In this document: piece after piece, positions 53,783-64,000 of the stretch | Layout of the letters: each line of letters opens with the position of its first letter | Position numbering within the stretch: the stretch's first letter is position 1 | Origin: Planctomycetota bacterium | GTDB lineage: Bacteria > Planctomycetota > UBA1135 > UBA2386 | DNA length: 64,000 nucleotides | Direction: 5' to 3' | Assembly: GCA_016716265.1 (NCBI GenBank) | Contig: JADJWQ010000004.1 | Location: 1-64,000, forward strand | Notes under the pieces: model-generated | What the model was told of the DNA's origin: nothing | The model's input: the letters and a program-made list of their open reading frames with translations, nothing else | The model's database searches: none | Program-made: the position numbers and the translations under genes

Positions 53783-55404
53783 GGGTGTGGATCTCGTATT
53801 GAGCGAAGCCGCTCTTTTCATGCCGCGAGCGCTCGGACGGCGGTCCGCTGCGTAGCGAAGAACCGCGACATGGCAGCGTCCCATTGGTGGCTGAGCGCGA
53901 GCGCGCGGAGCTTGATCACGTGGTCGCCGGTATCCTGCTTCCAGCGCGATCCGGCGCGCTTCATGCGCACGCCGATGAGGCTCTTGCAGGTTGCCTCGAC
54001 GGTTCCGCTGCCGATCGGCAGCCCTTTGGCGCGGGCGCCGGCGTAGTTCATGCGGTGCGCATGATTCGTGAGGTAGGTGATGGCCTCGTGGATGGGGCCG
54101 TGCTTGACCACGCTGCCGTCGACCGGGTCGCACCAGTGCGGTTCGAGGTCGGCGAGAATCTGCGTGACGGCGTCCTTCCTGCGCTCGAGGAGCCGGCGCC
54201 AGCCAGCCACGACCGCTCGGCTTTCGGCGCCCTGGATCGCCTCGGCTGCCGCGGACAGCTTCTCTTGGACGTGCCAGAAGTCGACCATCAGATGGCGCGG
54301 ACCTAAGAGGCTTTCCGGGAAGCTCGACTCGAGCAGGTTCCACATCTCGTGAGCCCCATCAGCGAGTAGCTGAAGTCGCAGCTCGGGCTGCTTCTCGCGC
54401 AGCCGGTAGACCACGTTCGCCATGGCGTTGCACACGTCCAAGGGGTCGATGCCAGGCATTTGTCCGAAGCGCATCGAGTAGAGCGCTCGGCCGTTGCCAT
54501 CGTGCAACGTGACGGTGCCGCAATGCGCCATGTGGAAGACGCGCGTGATCTTCGGCGCGTTCCTCCTGGGCCGACCGGGCGGCCGCGGGATGGGCTCCTC
54601 CATCGGCACGCTCGCCCGGTCGAGCGATACCGAGATCGCGCGTGCCTCAGCCGGGATCTCGAGGCTGCTCACGATGGCGTCCTCGATGTTGACCTGGTGA
54701 CGAAGTGCAGCGTCCCGAGCTCATGCGGCACGCGCTCGAAGCTCGCGCGAGAGTAGGGAAGCCGGCGGGTCTGCTTGCCGCTCTGCTCACCCTCCCGCGA
54801 TGGCGCCTTCTGCAGCTCGAAAGCCATCGCCCCGGCCGTCTGCGGTAGCCAGCCGTCGCCGATGGCGCCCGCACGCAGGCTGATCGCGTCCACCGTCGGT
54901 GCGTTGCCCTCGCCGAGCGGACGATACAGCGCACGTCGCACCTCGACGGTCCCCGCGAGCGATCGGGCACCGGCCGTTGCCGCACCCGACCCGCGTGAAG
55001 GTCTTGCCGTCGATCTCGACTCGCGGCGCGTCGACCTCCAGAGCGCCGAGCATGACCGCGTGCGCGTCCCGCTCCACCGCGCCGGTCAGCTCGGCGACCA
55101 TGACCTCCGAGACCGCGTAGTCGATCGCCTCCCGGCCTGCCGCGCCACTTGCGGCGCGCGATGCGACCGCGGCGCACAGCGCCTCGATCGAACCCACCAT
55201 GCTCTTGCACGCAGCCGGCACCGCGACGACGATCAGGTCTTCGACGGCGCCCCTCCCAGGACGCTTGGTTCGCATCCTGCATCCGATAGGGAGGGGCGTC
55301 GTTTTGTACAAGTTCTTTTTACACAAGATCTTGTGCTCGCTCCCCGCCCCCGCCGCACCGCTCGGTGTCAGCGCCGCGCCTCACTCAATCCGGGAGCCAC
55401 ACCC
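53783..55404 (-). mobile_element. ISKra4-family insertion sequence, copy 2
   Basis: A 1622-bp element with the same terminal repeats as copy 1, flanked by the 8-bp duplication GACTTCGG (53775-53782 and 55405-55412). It interrupts the hypothetical gene at 53628. Confidence 0.92.
53818..55326 (-). pseudogene. ISKra4-family transposase, frameshifted
   Basis: Collinear with the transposase at 3552-5057, but with an extra base near 54967 (after KTFTRVG) and a missing base near 54706, so the centre reads out of frame. The C-terminal two thirds (from SSLEIPAEARAISVSLDRAS) is intact and has the correct PRPPGRPRRNAPKITRVF stretch that is scrambled in copy 1. Nonfunctional as read. Confidence 0.85.
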
Positions 55405-56830
55405 GACTTCGGTGCCTACGCCCGGCAGACGACCGAGGAGTTGAAGTCGGCGTCGCTGGCCAAGTGCCACGAACTCGAGCGGCCGTACCGGTACCTGACG
55501 TCGAGCCGCGAGCGGAAGGAAACGCTCGTGCAGCGGATCCTCGAGCGATCGCCCGTCGACGAAGGCCTGATCTGCGTTCTGTCCTGCGTCGAGCCCTGCA
55601 CGACGTTCAACTTGTTCAGGTCGCGCGAGACGAAGAGGCGCGAGTTCCGCAGACAACCCGGAAAGTGCCAGCACCTCTACCACTACTTCCTCCATCCCCG
55701 CTTCGGTCTGATGCACGTCCGCCTGCAGACCTGGTTCCCGTTCACGGTTCAGGTCTGCATGAATGGACGCGAGTGGCTGGCTCGCGAGATGACGAAATCG
55801 TGCATCCGCTTCGTCAAGGAGGACAACTGCTTTCCGTACGTCGATGATCCGTTACGGGCCCAGCGTCTTCTCGCGAAGCAGGTCCACGTCGACTGGCCGC
55901 ACGTGCTCGACCGCCTCGCACTTTCGAGGTCAACCCCGCGCTCCCTTCGATTCTCCGGCGAGATGATCCGCACCACTACTGGTGTGCGCACCAGCTCAGT
56001 GGGCAACCGACGTCCTCTTCGTTGATCACCAGTCGCTCGCCGCCGTCTATCAGCCTCTCGTGCAGCACGCGATGACTCAGTTTTCCTGTGCAGACGTCAT
56101 GCGGTTCCTCGGCCGCAAGGCGAGCCACGCCTTCCTCGGCGAGGTCACCAGCGACTTCAAGAACCGCGTCGAAGGCATCCGGGTCATGCACCGCGCAGGC
56201 CGCAACTCGGTCAAGACCTACGACAAGAACGGCAGCATCCTCCGTGTCGAGACGACCATCAACGCGCCGACCGAGCTGCGCGCACCCAGGCCGAAGGGCG
56301 AGTCCGGCGAGCTCGTCGTCCAGCCGGTCCGGAAGACCGTGGCGGACCTCGAGCGCCTCACGGAGATCGGCCAGCGCGCCAACGAACGCTACCTCGACGC
56401 ACTGGCAGAGATGCACCAGGACGCTTCGTTGCACGAAGTCATCGCCCCGATCTGCAAGCACGCCACCTTCCGCGGGAAGCGCGTGCGCGCGCTTCGGCCG
56501 TGGGATTCCGATGACCTTGCCCTGTTCCAGGCGATCGCGGACGGAGCCTTCGTCCTGCGTGGCTTCACCAACCGCGACCTCGTCAACAGGCTCTACCAGA
56601 AGCCGGCTGCCGATGACTCCGACCGTCGCCGACGTCGGTCCCGAACCTCGCGCCAGCTCCGCCTGCTCCGCGCACACGGCGTCATTCGCAAGCTCCCCAA
56701 ACAGAACCGCTACCAGCTCACCGGGAAGGGCCGGCGCATCGTCACGGCCATCCTCGCAGCCCGCGATACTCCCGTATCTGCTCTTCTGCACGCCGCTTGA
56801 GATGTTTGCGCGGCGCGTACATGTTGGGCC

Positions 56831-58785
56831 TCAGGGACCCAGAGTGCTGAGATCAAAGGGAAGTCTCATCGCACCCCAACGCGTGCTATCAAGCCCGATC
56901 GCGATTAGACCAGCCGGAAGGGAGGAATAGCGGGGCGGATACTGTCGAAGGTCGACGCGCAGGCGCAGCTGGCCGCCGAGGCGAGGCCAACCGGAGTCAT
57001 AGTCGAGCACTGCCGCTCCGAGGGAGTCGCAGCGCCATCCGCGATTCTCGCACCCGGTCCCGAACGACTCGACAGCTGAGGGCCGCGCGGACCGTTCCGC
57101 AATGCCGCGGTAGCCATCCGTGGGCTCCTGGTCGTTCCAGCCGCCAACGCAGAAGCCTGGGTAGAACGCCATGTGAACGACGTCCTCGCCGATCGGTAAG
57201 GTCCCGGGCTCACCGGGGCACCACGCTGTGAACGTAAGCGGCTCACCTGAAACCCACTCGAACTGGTTGTCGCGATCGAAGTCCTCAAGCCCAATCCAGA
57301 GGTTCTGCTGGCCGAACGTCTCCCACAGCCAGTTCTGCATGTCTTGCGACCGAACGGTCGCCAACTCGCCGCCGAGCCGGTGCGCGGCACGCCGAGCCTC
57401 GAACCAAGTCGCGGGCTCGGTGAGGCAGTACCAGTGCATGTCAATAGGGCACTGTCGCCAGTCGAGCTCCAATCGGTCGAGCGCGAAGAGGTGGTTGCCC
57501 GTGCCGTCGTTCGCGAGCCAAACCGCATGATCGGCGACCGCGTGGACGTCATGTGGGTCCGAGCCGGCCGGGCCGCGGCGCAGGTCGGCGATCATGCGGG
57601 TCGATGCGGCGGTCCCGGCAGTGAACCAAAGCTCATGGCCGTGGGTGCCGTCGTCAGCCGTGAACAGCATCCCGTCGGCGAACGCGATGCCGTCGCTCGG
57701 CGAGGTCGGTGCGCCCGCGATTAGCACGGTGCTAATTCCGGTAGAATACCCGAAAGCGATGAGTTTGTATCCCGTGGCGGAATCTCGGGCGCTCACTAAG
57801 ACCAACTCGTCGAGTTCGCCGACGAAAGACAGATCGTCCATTCCGAACAGGTCAGGGACTGGCGACCAGGGCCCACCGACGGGCGCACTCACGATGCGAC
57901 GCATGCCGGCCGTGGTTGCATCCGCAAGAAAAACCTGGGCGTCTGCCACCCAGAAAACGGAATATGCGATGTCGCCTGGAGCGAGATAGCGAGTATTTCC
58001 GAGCAGAAACGGAACGAACTCAGGAACGCGATTAGACTCCAGCCAAGGCTGTCCGATCGCGTCCTCGCGCACGACGAAGTCATAGCGACCCCAGCCCCAG
58101 GTATGCGGTACGCCGACCTCTCCTGATGGTCCAAAGTCCTCGAAGTAGACGATTCCGTCGTCGCCGAGTGGCTCAGAGCACATGATTGGACCGCCGCTCC
58201 ATCCAGAGGTCCACGAACAATCGCCTGTGCCCGTGCCCCCGTAGCGTGCGCCCGTGAACAGGTCAATAACATAGGTGCTACCAACCGCGTTCCATAGGAC
58301 GAGATAGCGGTCGGGCCGCACGCGGACTGTTCGGACTTCCTCGATCCCACCCGGGTCGGCGATGCCGCTGGTGGACCGCTGCCACCCGCTGCCCGACCAA
58401 GTGTAGATGTCGAGAATCTCCGCGTGCAAGTTGGACGTGACGCGGCGCCACACTCGAAAGCCGGTACCGGCATCGCCGCCATCATAAGGGACAGGGGGCA
58501 CCGAGTCATAACGTTGCCCCGGCTGTCGATCCTTGACACGCGGTCGCCCGGATAGAGAAACAAGCCGCCGGAACAGACGGCTCGTTCGGGGGCGACGAGC
58601 TGCCCGGTGTCCACGGGCAGGCTCAATCCGTCGGTCACCCACACGGTGCCCGACTTCTCGAACCAGACCGCCTCGGAGGTCGCGCCGAGAACCCGAGTCG
58701 CGTCGGTGGCAACGCGGACCTGAGGGATCGCTGGAACCGCTGGATTCAAGAGCAGGCCGAGGGCAAGTGCAGCGCGAGGCGACAT
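56831..58785 (-). pseudogene. Exported protein with ELWxTxGT repeat and C-type lectin domain; one frameshift
   Basis: Starts at ATG 58785 with GGAGG 5 bp upstream; signal peptide MSPRAALALGLLLNPAVPA. A one-base shift in a run of five G/C near 58497 separates the first ~95 residues from the rest. The body has beta-propeller-like segments including DGTHGHELWFTAGTAAS. Near residues ~430-550 is a C-type lectin-like domain (YCLTEPATWFEARRAAHRL, ELATVRSQDMQNWLW, LWIGLEDFDRDNQFEW, WNDQEPTDGYRGIAE). A secreted carbohydrate-binding or adhesion protein is likely. If the shift is a sequencing error, the gene is intact. Confidence 0.75.
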
Positions 58786-59413
58786 GGATCCTCCGGGCTC
58801 AGCATACCAAGTGCGCACGTTGCCTCGCCTGCGGGCGTGGCGACGCTGGACGCGGACCCGGTGAGCCGTCTGTTGTAGGGGGACTTCGGCCTGAGGTGCC
58901 GCGATCGGCGCCGAACGACGTCAGGTCGTCGGCTGGCGTCAACCGTGCCGTGACTTCGGATGTTAGCCACCAGCGCGTCGGCGTCGAGGTTGTACTGTGC
59001 GCCGTGCGACGCTCGGCGTCGTCTCCGGGCGCGGGGCAGAGCTCGGGCGTCGTCGCCGCGTTCACGAAGGGGCGGGGCGGCGGCGCGACAGCATGCCGAC
59101 GGCCCCGGCACTGGCCCGACAACACGATGATGTACACGCCGCGGATCGATCCCTGGGGCTTTGCGGCCTCCAGGCCGGCGTTCGGGCTGCTTCATCACCG
59201 GAGCACCACGGGGGGCGGCCCGGGGACCCGTTGCCACGAATCGGCAGGGGTTGGGGCGTGCCGTCGCCGGCAGAGGCTGCTCCTCCTCCGCCCTCGGCGG
59301 CCGTCGCGGGTGCTTTGCGTATGCGGCGTGCGCTCCTCCGCTCGCGCCCGAGGCATTCCGGGGGGGCCGACCTAAGTCGGTCGGCGGGTCGTGCGCAGGC
59401 ACCGTCACCGGCC
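58786..59413. other. No gene recognised
   Basis: About 630 bp between the lectin-domain gene and the fourth att-like region. GC-rich with open frames but no ribosome-binding site, paralogue or domain that would support a gene. Confidence 0.5.
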
Positions 59414-59742
59414 GAGTGTGCAACGGAGTGTGCAATTGCCCGGGCCACAACCTGGCACGATCTGGCACAGCCTGGCACGACGGTGCGCTCTGCGTACCGC
59501 CACAACCTCCGCCGCGTGGCACACATGGGCACACCCGGACGCAGCCTGGCACGACCTGGCACGATGACCGGCTCATGGTTCGAGTCCTGCAGGGCCTAAA
59601 CTCCAGGTGCGAGTTCGGCCGAGAAACCCCGGTTTCCGGCCGATCTGCATTTCGCGGCGGGCGAGTGTGCAATGGAGTGTGCATTGGCCCGCCACACCGG
59701 GGCACGGTCTGGCACGGCGTGGCACGGTCTGGCACGGGGCGA
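59414..59742. other. att-like recombination region, copy 4
   Basis: Left GTGTGCAA pair at ~59416, TGGCACG/TGGCACA boxes at 10-bp steps (59454, 59464, 59474), core at 59576-59600 with TTCGAGTCCTGCAGGGCC, right GTGTGCA pair near 59665 and phased boxes to ~59740. A few bases are lost in the core flank and right arm compared with the other copies. Confidence 0.6.
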
Positions 59743-60081
59743 TGGGGCGCGGATCGCGAGGTAGGCCCTGCGATGCTGGGGCACGGTGGCCGAGCCGTGG
59801 ACGCGGCTGCTGGCACTGATCGGGTCGCGAGGTAGGCCCTGCGACGACCCCGTTCGGATCCTGCAGAGCCAACTCGCGCGGCGTCGCGAAGGGGGCTGCG
59901 CGCGCCAGGCCGCACGAACGCGCACGCGCGCGCGGTGGCGAGGGCGACCCCAGGGGGGCGCTCCGGAGGGCCGCGGCGGCACGTCGGCGAGCGTGGGCTG
60001 CCTGAGCGGGCGCGTCGCGGTCGAGGCCGTCGGTGCCGTCGACCGGCCGGGCCGGACGCGCGACCGCCGAGCCGGCCGGGT
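59743..60081. other. Conserved spacer between att region and integrase
   Basis: No gene. It carries the TAGGCCCTGC-bearing direct repeat pair. Confidence 0.6.
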
Positions 60082-61324
60082 TCAGCCAGCGCGATCCGTG
60101 CTCGTTGGCTCGCCCCCCGTCGCGAACATCCTCGGCACCGGGAATGTCCCCGGCAGCTCGCGGAACAGGTCGCCGTCGCCGAGCTCGCCGTAGAGGTCCA
60201 TCGTCAGCCGGATGTCCGAGTGCCGGAGCACCTGCTGGATCACCTTCGGGTGGACCTTCAGCTCGATCAGGATCCGCGCGCAGCTCTTGCGCAGGCAGTG
60301 GAAGTCGACCCGCTTCCGTCCAGCGCCGCGCTCGGCGGTGAGGCCGGCGGTCTCGGCGTCCTTGCGCACGATCGTGGCGATCTTCGACGGCAGGCGGAAC
60401 ACGCGGTCCGCATCGCGCACCGGGTCGTCGCCGCGCCTGGCGTGCAGCGCATCGCGTCGCGCCCGCATCTGCAGGAGCGAGTCGACCACGAAGCCCTGCA
60501 GCGGGATGACGGCGTCGTCGCCGTTCTTCGTGAACCGCCCGTCGAGCCGCACCGAGGGCCGTGCGCTGTCGAGGCGCAGGTCGTCCCAGCAGAGCGACGC
60601 GCACTCGCCGGCGCGGAACGCGGTCGTCAGCACGAACCAGTAGAGCACCTGCCGGTCGCGCACCGCCTCGCAGTAGTCGGGCCGCGACTGCAGGCCGCCG
60701 AGCGGTCGCTCCGCGACATAGCGTGTCCAGGCCGCCTCGACGAGCCGCTCGGCCTCCTCGAAGCGGAAGCCGACGCGCTTGAAGATCCGGAACTTGTCGC
60801 GGTTCGAGGTCCGGACCGCGAGGTTCCGCAGCGGGTCGCACTCCCAGCGCCCGGTGCGCTCGAGCCACTTTGCTGAAGCCGCGCAGCGCGCCGGCGTAGT
60901 GGTCGCGCGTCTTCGCGCTGCGCTCGGCGCGGATCGCGGTGAGGAACCGCTCGGCGTCGGCGATGTGGATCTCGGGCAGGTGCTTCGCCTTCGCGAAGGC
61001 GAGGAACTGCCGGATCTGCCGGATCGTGCCCGCCACGTAGCGCGGTGCCGACTCGTTCGCCTCCAATGTTGCCTTGTACTCGTCGACGAGCTGCTGGATC
61101 GGGACGGTGCGGTTGCGCGCGAAGCGATCAACGTGGCCGAGCCTCGCCTGCTCGACCCCGCGCAGGGTCTCGGCCAGTCGCTCGCGCGCGATGCGCACGT
61201 CCTTGGTCCTCGTCGATCGGCGCCGCGTGACGCCATCCGCATCGGTGAACACGATGTGCCAGAACGGGCTGTTCGGCCGCCGATACGGATTGCCATTCCA
61301 GGGGCTCTGCGCGGCCTGCCTCAT
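60082..61324 (-). pseudogene. Tyrosine integrase with one frameshift (element copy 4)
   Basis: Collinear with the intact integrase. One extra T at about 60870 (CACTTTGCTG versus CACTTGCTG) shifts the frame between LRGFSK and WLERTG. All catalytic boxes (AFRAGE, HCLRKS, LRHSD, DLYGE) are otherwise conserved. Start ATG 61324 overlaps the excisionase-like stop (ATGA). A homopolymer error or a genuine inactivating change. Confidence 0.85.
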
Positions 61325-61620
61325 TGCGACGTCCTCAATCCGAGGAACGCGAGCACGTCCTCGCGCACCAGCAGCGTGCGACCGCGGATGTGCTTGCGCT
61401 CCGGGAATCCTGATTGCGGGTCAGCCATCAGCCTCCACACAGTTCGCTTCCCGACGCGCAGTAGGGAAGCGGCTTCCGGCACCGTGATCAGGAGATGTTC
61501 GGGTCCTCGCAAGATCTCCGACTCGCCGCTTGATGTGCGCGCCCGAGGGTGGATGTCGTCCGCTCCGGGGAGTGCGGAGGATTCGGCCGGAGGCGGCCGG
61601 TTGCGCGGCTCAGCGGCCAT
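61321..61620 (-). CDS. Excisionase-like MerR-type HTH protein (element copy 4)
   Basis: A 99-residue protein from MAAEP. It is nearly identical to the copy at 21740-22039 in the HTH (VPEAASLLRVGKRTVWRLM) and the wing (ERKHIRGRTLLVREDVLAF). It overlaps the integrase start by 4 bp. The remains of a SpoVG-like reading frame end at 61610, overlapping its start, as in the other elements. Confidence 0.75.
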   Translation of the reverse strand: MAAEPRNRPPPAESSALPGADDIHPRARTSSGESEILRGPEHLLITVPEAASLLRVGKRTVWRLMADPQSGFPERKHIRGRTLLVREDVLAFLGLRTSQ

Positions 61621-61877
61621 CGCGCTCTTCCTCCTCGCCGACGGCCAGGGCATCGAAGACCGCCGCCTCGAGGGCGCGTCGCGCGCGATCGTCGATGGGG
61701 CGGCAGAATGGGTGACGGCGGCCCTGGCGATCGGTCTGCACGGAAGCAGTTCAGCGGCGAGCGCGGCAGTTCCCGGACGCCCGGCGAACGAATTGCGGGT
61801 CGCCCAGGCGCTGCGCCCGTCATGGCGTAGACATTGGTCAATGATCTCGCGCCCAATCGCAGACCCTCGTCGTGGTC

Positions 61878-61900
61878 CGATACCAGCGGGAATGCGACGC
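61878..61900. repeat. Conserved right-end motif of integrase elements, copy 4
   Basis: ACCAGCGGGAATGCGACGC, two changes from the motif at 22299 and 43824. Last sequence shared with the other elements. Confidence 0.55.
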
Positions 61901-62537
61901 AGCGGGGCGCACAGCATCGGCGTCACCCTCACGGTGGAGGGCTGAGCCAACGTCGCGTGCGGGATGCCCCGGGGCGCAACGCCGCGGTTCGGCGTCGGAC
62001 GCGGGGCTGCTTCCAGGCACCCGGCCCGCAGCAGGACTCGGTCGGCCGAGCCGCGTCGACCGCGTCGGAGCCGGGGAGGCCACGTCGCCACTCTCGAAGT
62101 TTCGCCGCCTCCACAGTGAATGGATTGGAGGTAAGGCGTGGAGGCGAAGCCAGCAAAGCGCACGCCCAACTGGGCCGATAGGTCCTGTGGTGGATCCGCA
62201 TTGTTAGCCGCAATACCGAGCTCTGTGGCCGAGTCCGCGAAACCAAACGAAACGCGCGTGTCTCGCCTTGCTGGCCGGAAGCTCGTGTTTCCCCGTACAG
62301 GGTTTGCTTCAGGCCCGAGCGGGCGGCACTCAGCGTAATCCACCATGCACTCCCGAAACGCGTCGGGGGAAGCCCTTAGTATTGCCGCCCTTGACATGTT
62401 CTGGTCTGTCGGTGCATCACGAGGGAGCGAGCCAACATATGCGCGGCGCGCGCGGTCCCGAGCGGAAATCCTGCGCGGGGCGTGAAACCTCGTCGGCATC
62501 GCGGGGTTGAGGCCACAGTCTCTCAGAAGGAACCCTG
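61901..62537. other. No gene recognised
   Basis: About 640 bp. A minus-strand stretch (about 62120-62340) reads with coding-like composition (VRGNTSFRPARRDTRVSFGF) and may be a gene fragment, but it has no start, family or partner. Confidence 0.4.
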
Positions 62538-62966
62538 GTGGAAACCCGAGTCGCGCTCTCCCGCTCCCGGTGGGTGCACGGTGCACTCCCGCTCGCTACG
62601 CTCGCAATGGTTGCCTGCGTGTGCGGTTCCCTTGTCGCGCAGACGACGAACAATCGTCCTCGCATAGACGACGGCGGCGTCGGCGCCGACGACCATTGCC
62701 ACGGAGGCGTGCTGGGTGCGGGAGCGGCGCAGGTGTTCTTCACGCCGTCCAGCCCCTACACCGGAGCGGTGCCGAGCGACCTGACGCACAATCCGGAGCC
62801 GGGGTCGGATCCGATGACTGTCGCCGATCCGCACCTTCCGAGCGCGCAGGGCAGCACGATTGCGCTCGACGGCAGCTCATTTTACCACTTCGATCTGCCC
62901 GCAGTTCCCGGTATCGCCGGATTCTCTCTCCCCATTGGTCTGTCGTATCGGACATTCACGGCGAAC
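62538..62966 (+). pseudogene. N-terminus of a secreted YD/RHS-type protein, truncated by ISKra4
   Basis: GTG start with AAGGA upstream. Signal peptide WVHGALPLATLAMVACVCGS, then a mature start FFTPSSPYTGAVPSDLTHNP and DLPAVPGIAGFSLPIGLSYR, similar in style to the N-terminal region of large YD-repeat proteins. The ISKra4 copy begins after YRTFTANG. The remainder would lie beyond the window on the far side of the element. Confidence 0.6.
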
Positions 62967-64000
62967 GGGTGTGGCTCCCGGATTGAGTGAGGCGCGGCGC
63001 TGACACCGAGCGGTGCGGCGGGGGCGGGGAGCGAGCACAAGATCTTGTGTAAAAAGAACTTGTACAAAACGACGCCCCTCCCTATCGGATGCAGGATGCG
63101 AACCAAGCGTCCTGGGAGGGGCGCCGTCGAAGACCTGATCGTCGTCGCGGTGCCGGCTGCGTGCAAGAGCATGGTGGGTTCGATCGAGGCGCTGTGCGCC
63201 GCGGTCGCATCGCGCGCCGCAAGTGGCGCGGCAGGCCGGGAGGCGATCGACTACGCGGTCTCGGAGGTCATGGTCGCCGAGCTGACCGGCGCGGTGGAGC
63301 GGGACGCGCACGCGGTCATGCTCGGCGCTCTGGAGGTCGACGCGCCGCGAGTCGAGATCGACGGCAAGACCTTCACGCGGGTCGGGGTACGGCAACGGCC
63401 GTGCCCGATCGCTCGCGGGGACCGTCGAGGTGCGACGTGCGCTGTATCGTCCGCTCGGCGAGGGCAACGCACCGACGGTGGACGCGATCAGCCTGCGTGC
63501 GGGCGCCATCGGCGACGGCTGGCTACCGCAGACGGCCGGGGCGATGGCTTTCGAGCTGCAGAAGGCGCCATCGCGGGAGGGTGAGCAGAGCGGCAAGCAG
63601 ACCCGCCGGCTTCCCTACTCTCGCGCGAGCTTCGAGCGCGTGCCGCATGAGCTCGGGGCGCTGTACCTTCGTCATCAGGTCAACATCGAGGACGCCATCG
63701 TGAGCAGCCTCGAGATCCCGGCTGAGGCACGCGCGATCTCGGTATCGCTCGACCGGGCGAGCGTGCCGATGGAGGAGCCCATCCCGCGGCCGCCCGGTCG
63801 GCCCAGGAGGAACGCGCCGAAGATCACGCGCGTCTTCCACATGGCGCATTGCGGCACCGTCACGTTGCACGATGGCAACGGCCGAGCGCTCTACTCGATG
63901 CGCTTCGGACAAATGCCTGGCATCGACCCCTTGGACGTGTGCAACGCCATGGCGAACGTGGTCTACCGGCTGCGCGAGAAGCAGCCCGAGCTGCGACTTC
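62967..64000 (+). mobile_element. ISKra4-family insertion sequence, copy 3 (runs off the window)
   Basis: Starts GGGTGTGGCTCCCGGATTGA, opposite orientation to copies 1 and 2. The 8 bp before it are CGGCGAAC, so this sequence should recur at its unseen far end. Confidence 0.88.
63045..64000 (+). pseudogene. ISKra4-family transposase, frameshifted and truncated by window edge
   Basis: Starts MCKKNLYKTTPLPIG as in copies 1 and 2. One extra G near 63388 (GTCGGGGTACGG versus GTCAGGTACGG) shifts the frame. The correct frame resumes with VRRALYRPLGEGNAPTV and runs to the window end (VYRLREKQPELRL). Nonfunctional as read. Confidence 0.82.

Larger units (their letters stand above)
53628..56800 (+). 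pseudogene. Large hypothetical protein with C-terminal winged helix, interrupted by ISKra4 and frameshifts
   Basis: GTG start at 53628 with GGAGG upstream; N-terminus MRQFLSRFAGSIMAVLSGFD. The ISKra4 element (53783-55404) splits it after RKDFG. The frame resumes with AYARQTTEELKSASLAKC and runs to about 55920. Two further frame changes lead into WATDVLFVDHQSLAAVYQPL, KTYDKNGSILRVET and a C-terminal HTH (SRTSRQLRLLRAHGVIRKLP...GRRIVTAILAARD). I recall similar proteins as unannotated multicopy genes in environmental bacteria, probably mobile, but cannot verify that. A DNA-binding role is likely for the C-terminus. Confidence 0.65.

Overview
The window is a GC-rich, mobile-element-laden accessory region of a bacterial chromosome. 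Planctomycetota is the best guess: a DUF1580 protein next to a primase-polymerase/DUF3987 protein, giant secreted YD-repeat (RHS) proteins, an ELWxTxGT/C-type-lectin exported protein and a short SpoVG-like gene in an integrase operon are typical of that phylum. No rRNA, intact tRNA, CRISPR array or core housekeeping gene was seen, so the phylum call is inference.

Layout. 1-0.85 kb: 3' end of an IstB gene and a helix-turn-helix ORF. 1.3-2.8 kb: first (broken) copy of a repeated integrase/att element. 2.8-11.0 kb: two cassettes, each a Cys/Pro-rich protein with a conserved N-terminus and variable C-terminus plus a small TM partner, broken up by ISKra4- and IS481-family insertions. 11.4-13.1 kb: second copy of that IS481-like element. 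13.5-17.7 kb: the most complete module: small ORF, sigma-like regulator, three small paralogous beta-rich proteins, variable-tip protein, lipoprotein-like partner. 17.8-22.3 kb: truncated IS481, a DUF4160/DUF2442 pair, second integrase element. 22.5-28.8 kb: second module; its sigma-like gene is split by an insertion carrying an IS110 pseudogene. 28.8-31.6 kb: ISAzo13 element, orphan lipoprotein, IS remnants. 31.6-43.9 kb: the long integrative element (intact integrase, excisionase, SpoVG-like, MazG-like, prim-pol/DUF3987 replication gene split by IS1380, DUF1580, second recombinase, ParB-methyltransferase fusion). 44.7-51.5 kb: an RHS protein with three frameshifts and a translationally coupled membrane partner. 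51.6-56.8 kb: IS1380 and IS481 elements and a mobile-type hypothetical gene split by ISKra4. 56.8-58.8 kb: lectin-domain protein. 59.4-61.9 kb: fourth integrase element (short form). 62.5-64 kb: a secreted YD-type gene truncated by a third ISKra4 copy running off the window.

How it fits together. Two themes recur. (i) A modular locus, sigma-like regulator > one to three ~118-residue beta proteins > Cys-rich variable-tip protein > small partner whose start overlaps the preceding stop (ATGA), looks like an undescribed polymorphic effector/partner system; the overlap, the AT-richer tip and partner, and the conserved promoter and N-terminus support this, but no activity is shown. (ii) Four copies of an integrase element carry the same att-like region: a core resembling a tRNA 3' end between two arms of TGGCACG boxes phased at 10 bp. 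Only the copy at 32.3-33.5 kb has an intact integrase. Two copies look like short internal-deletion forms sharing both ends with the long one.

Many genes differ from their paralogues by single-base indels, often in G/C runs. This may be real decay or residual sequencing error.
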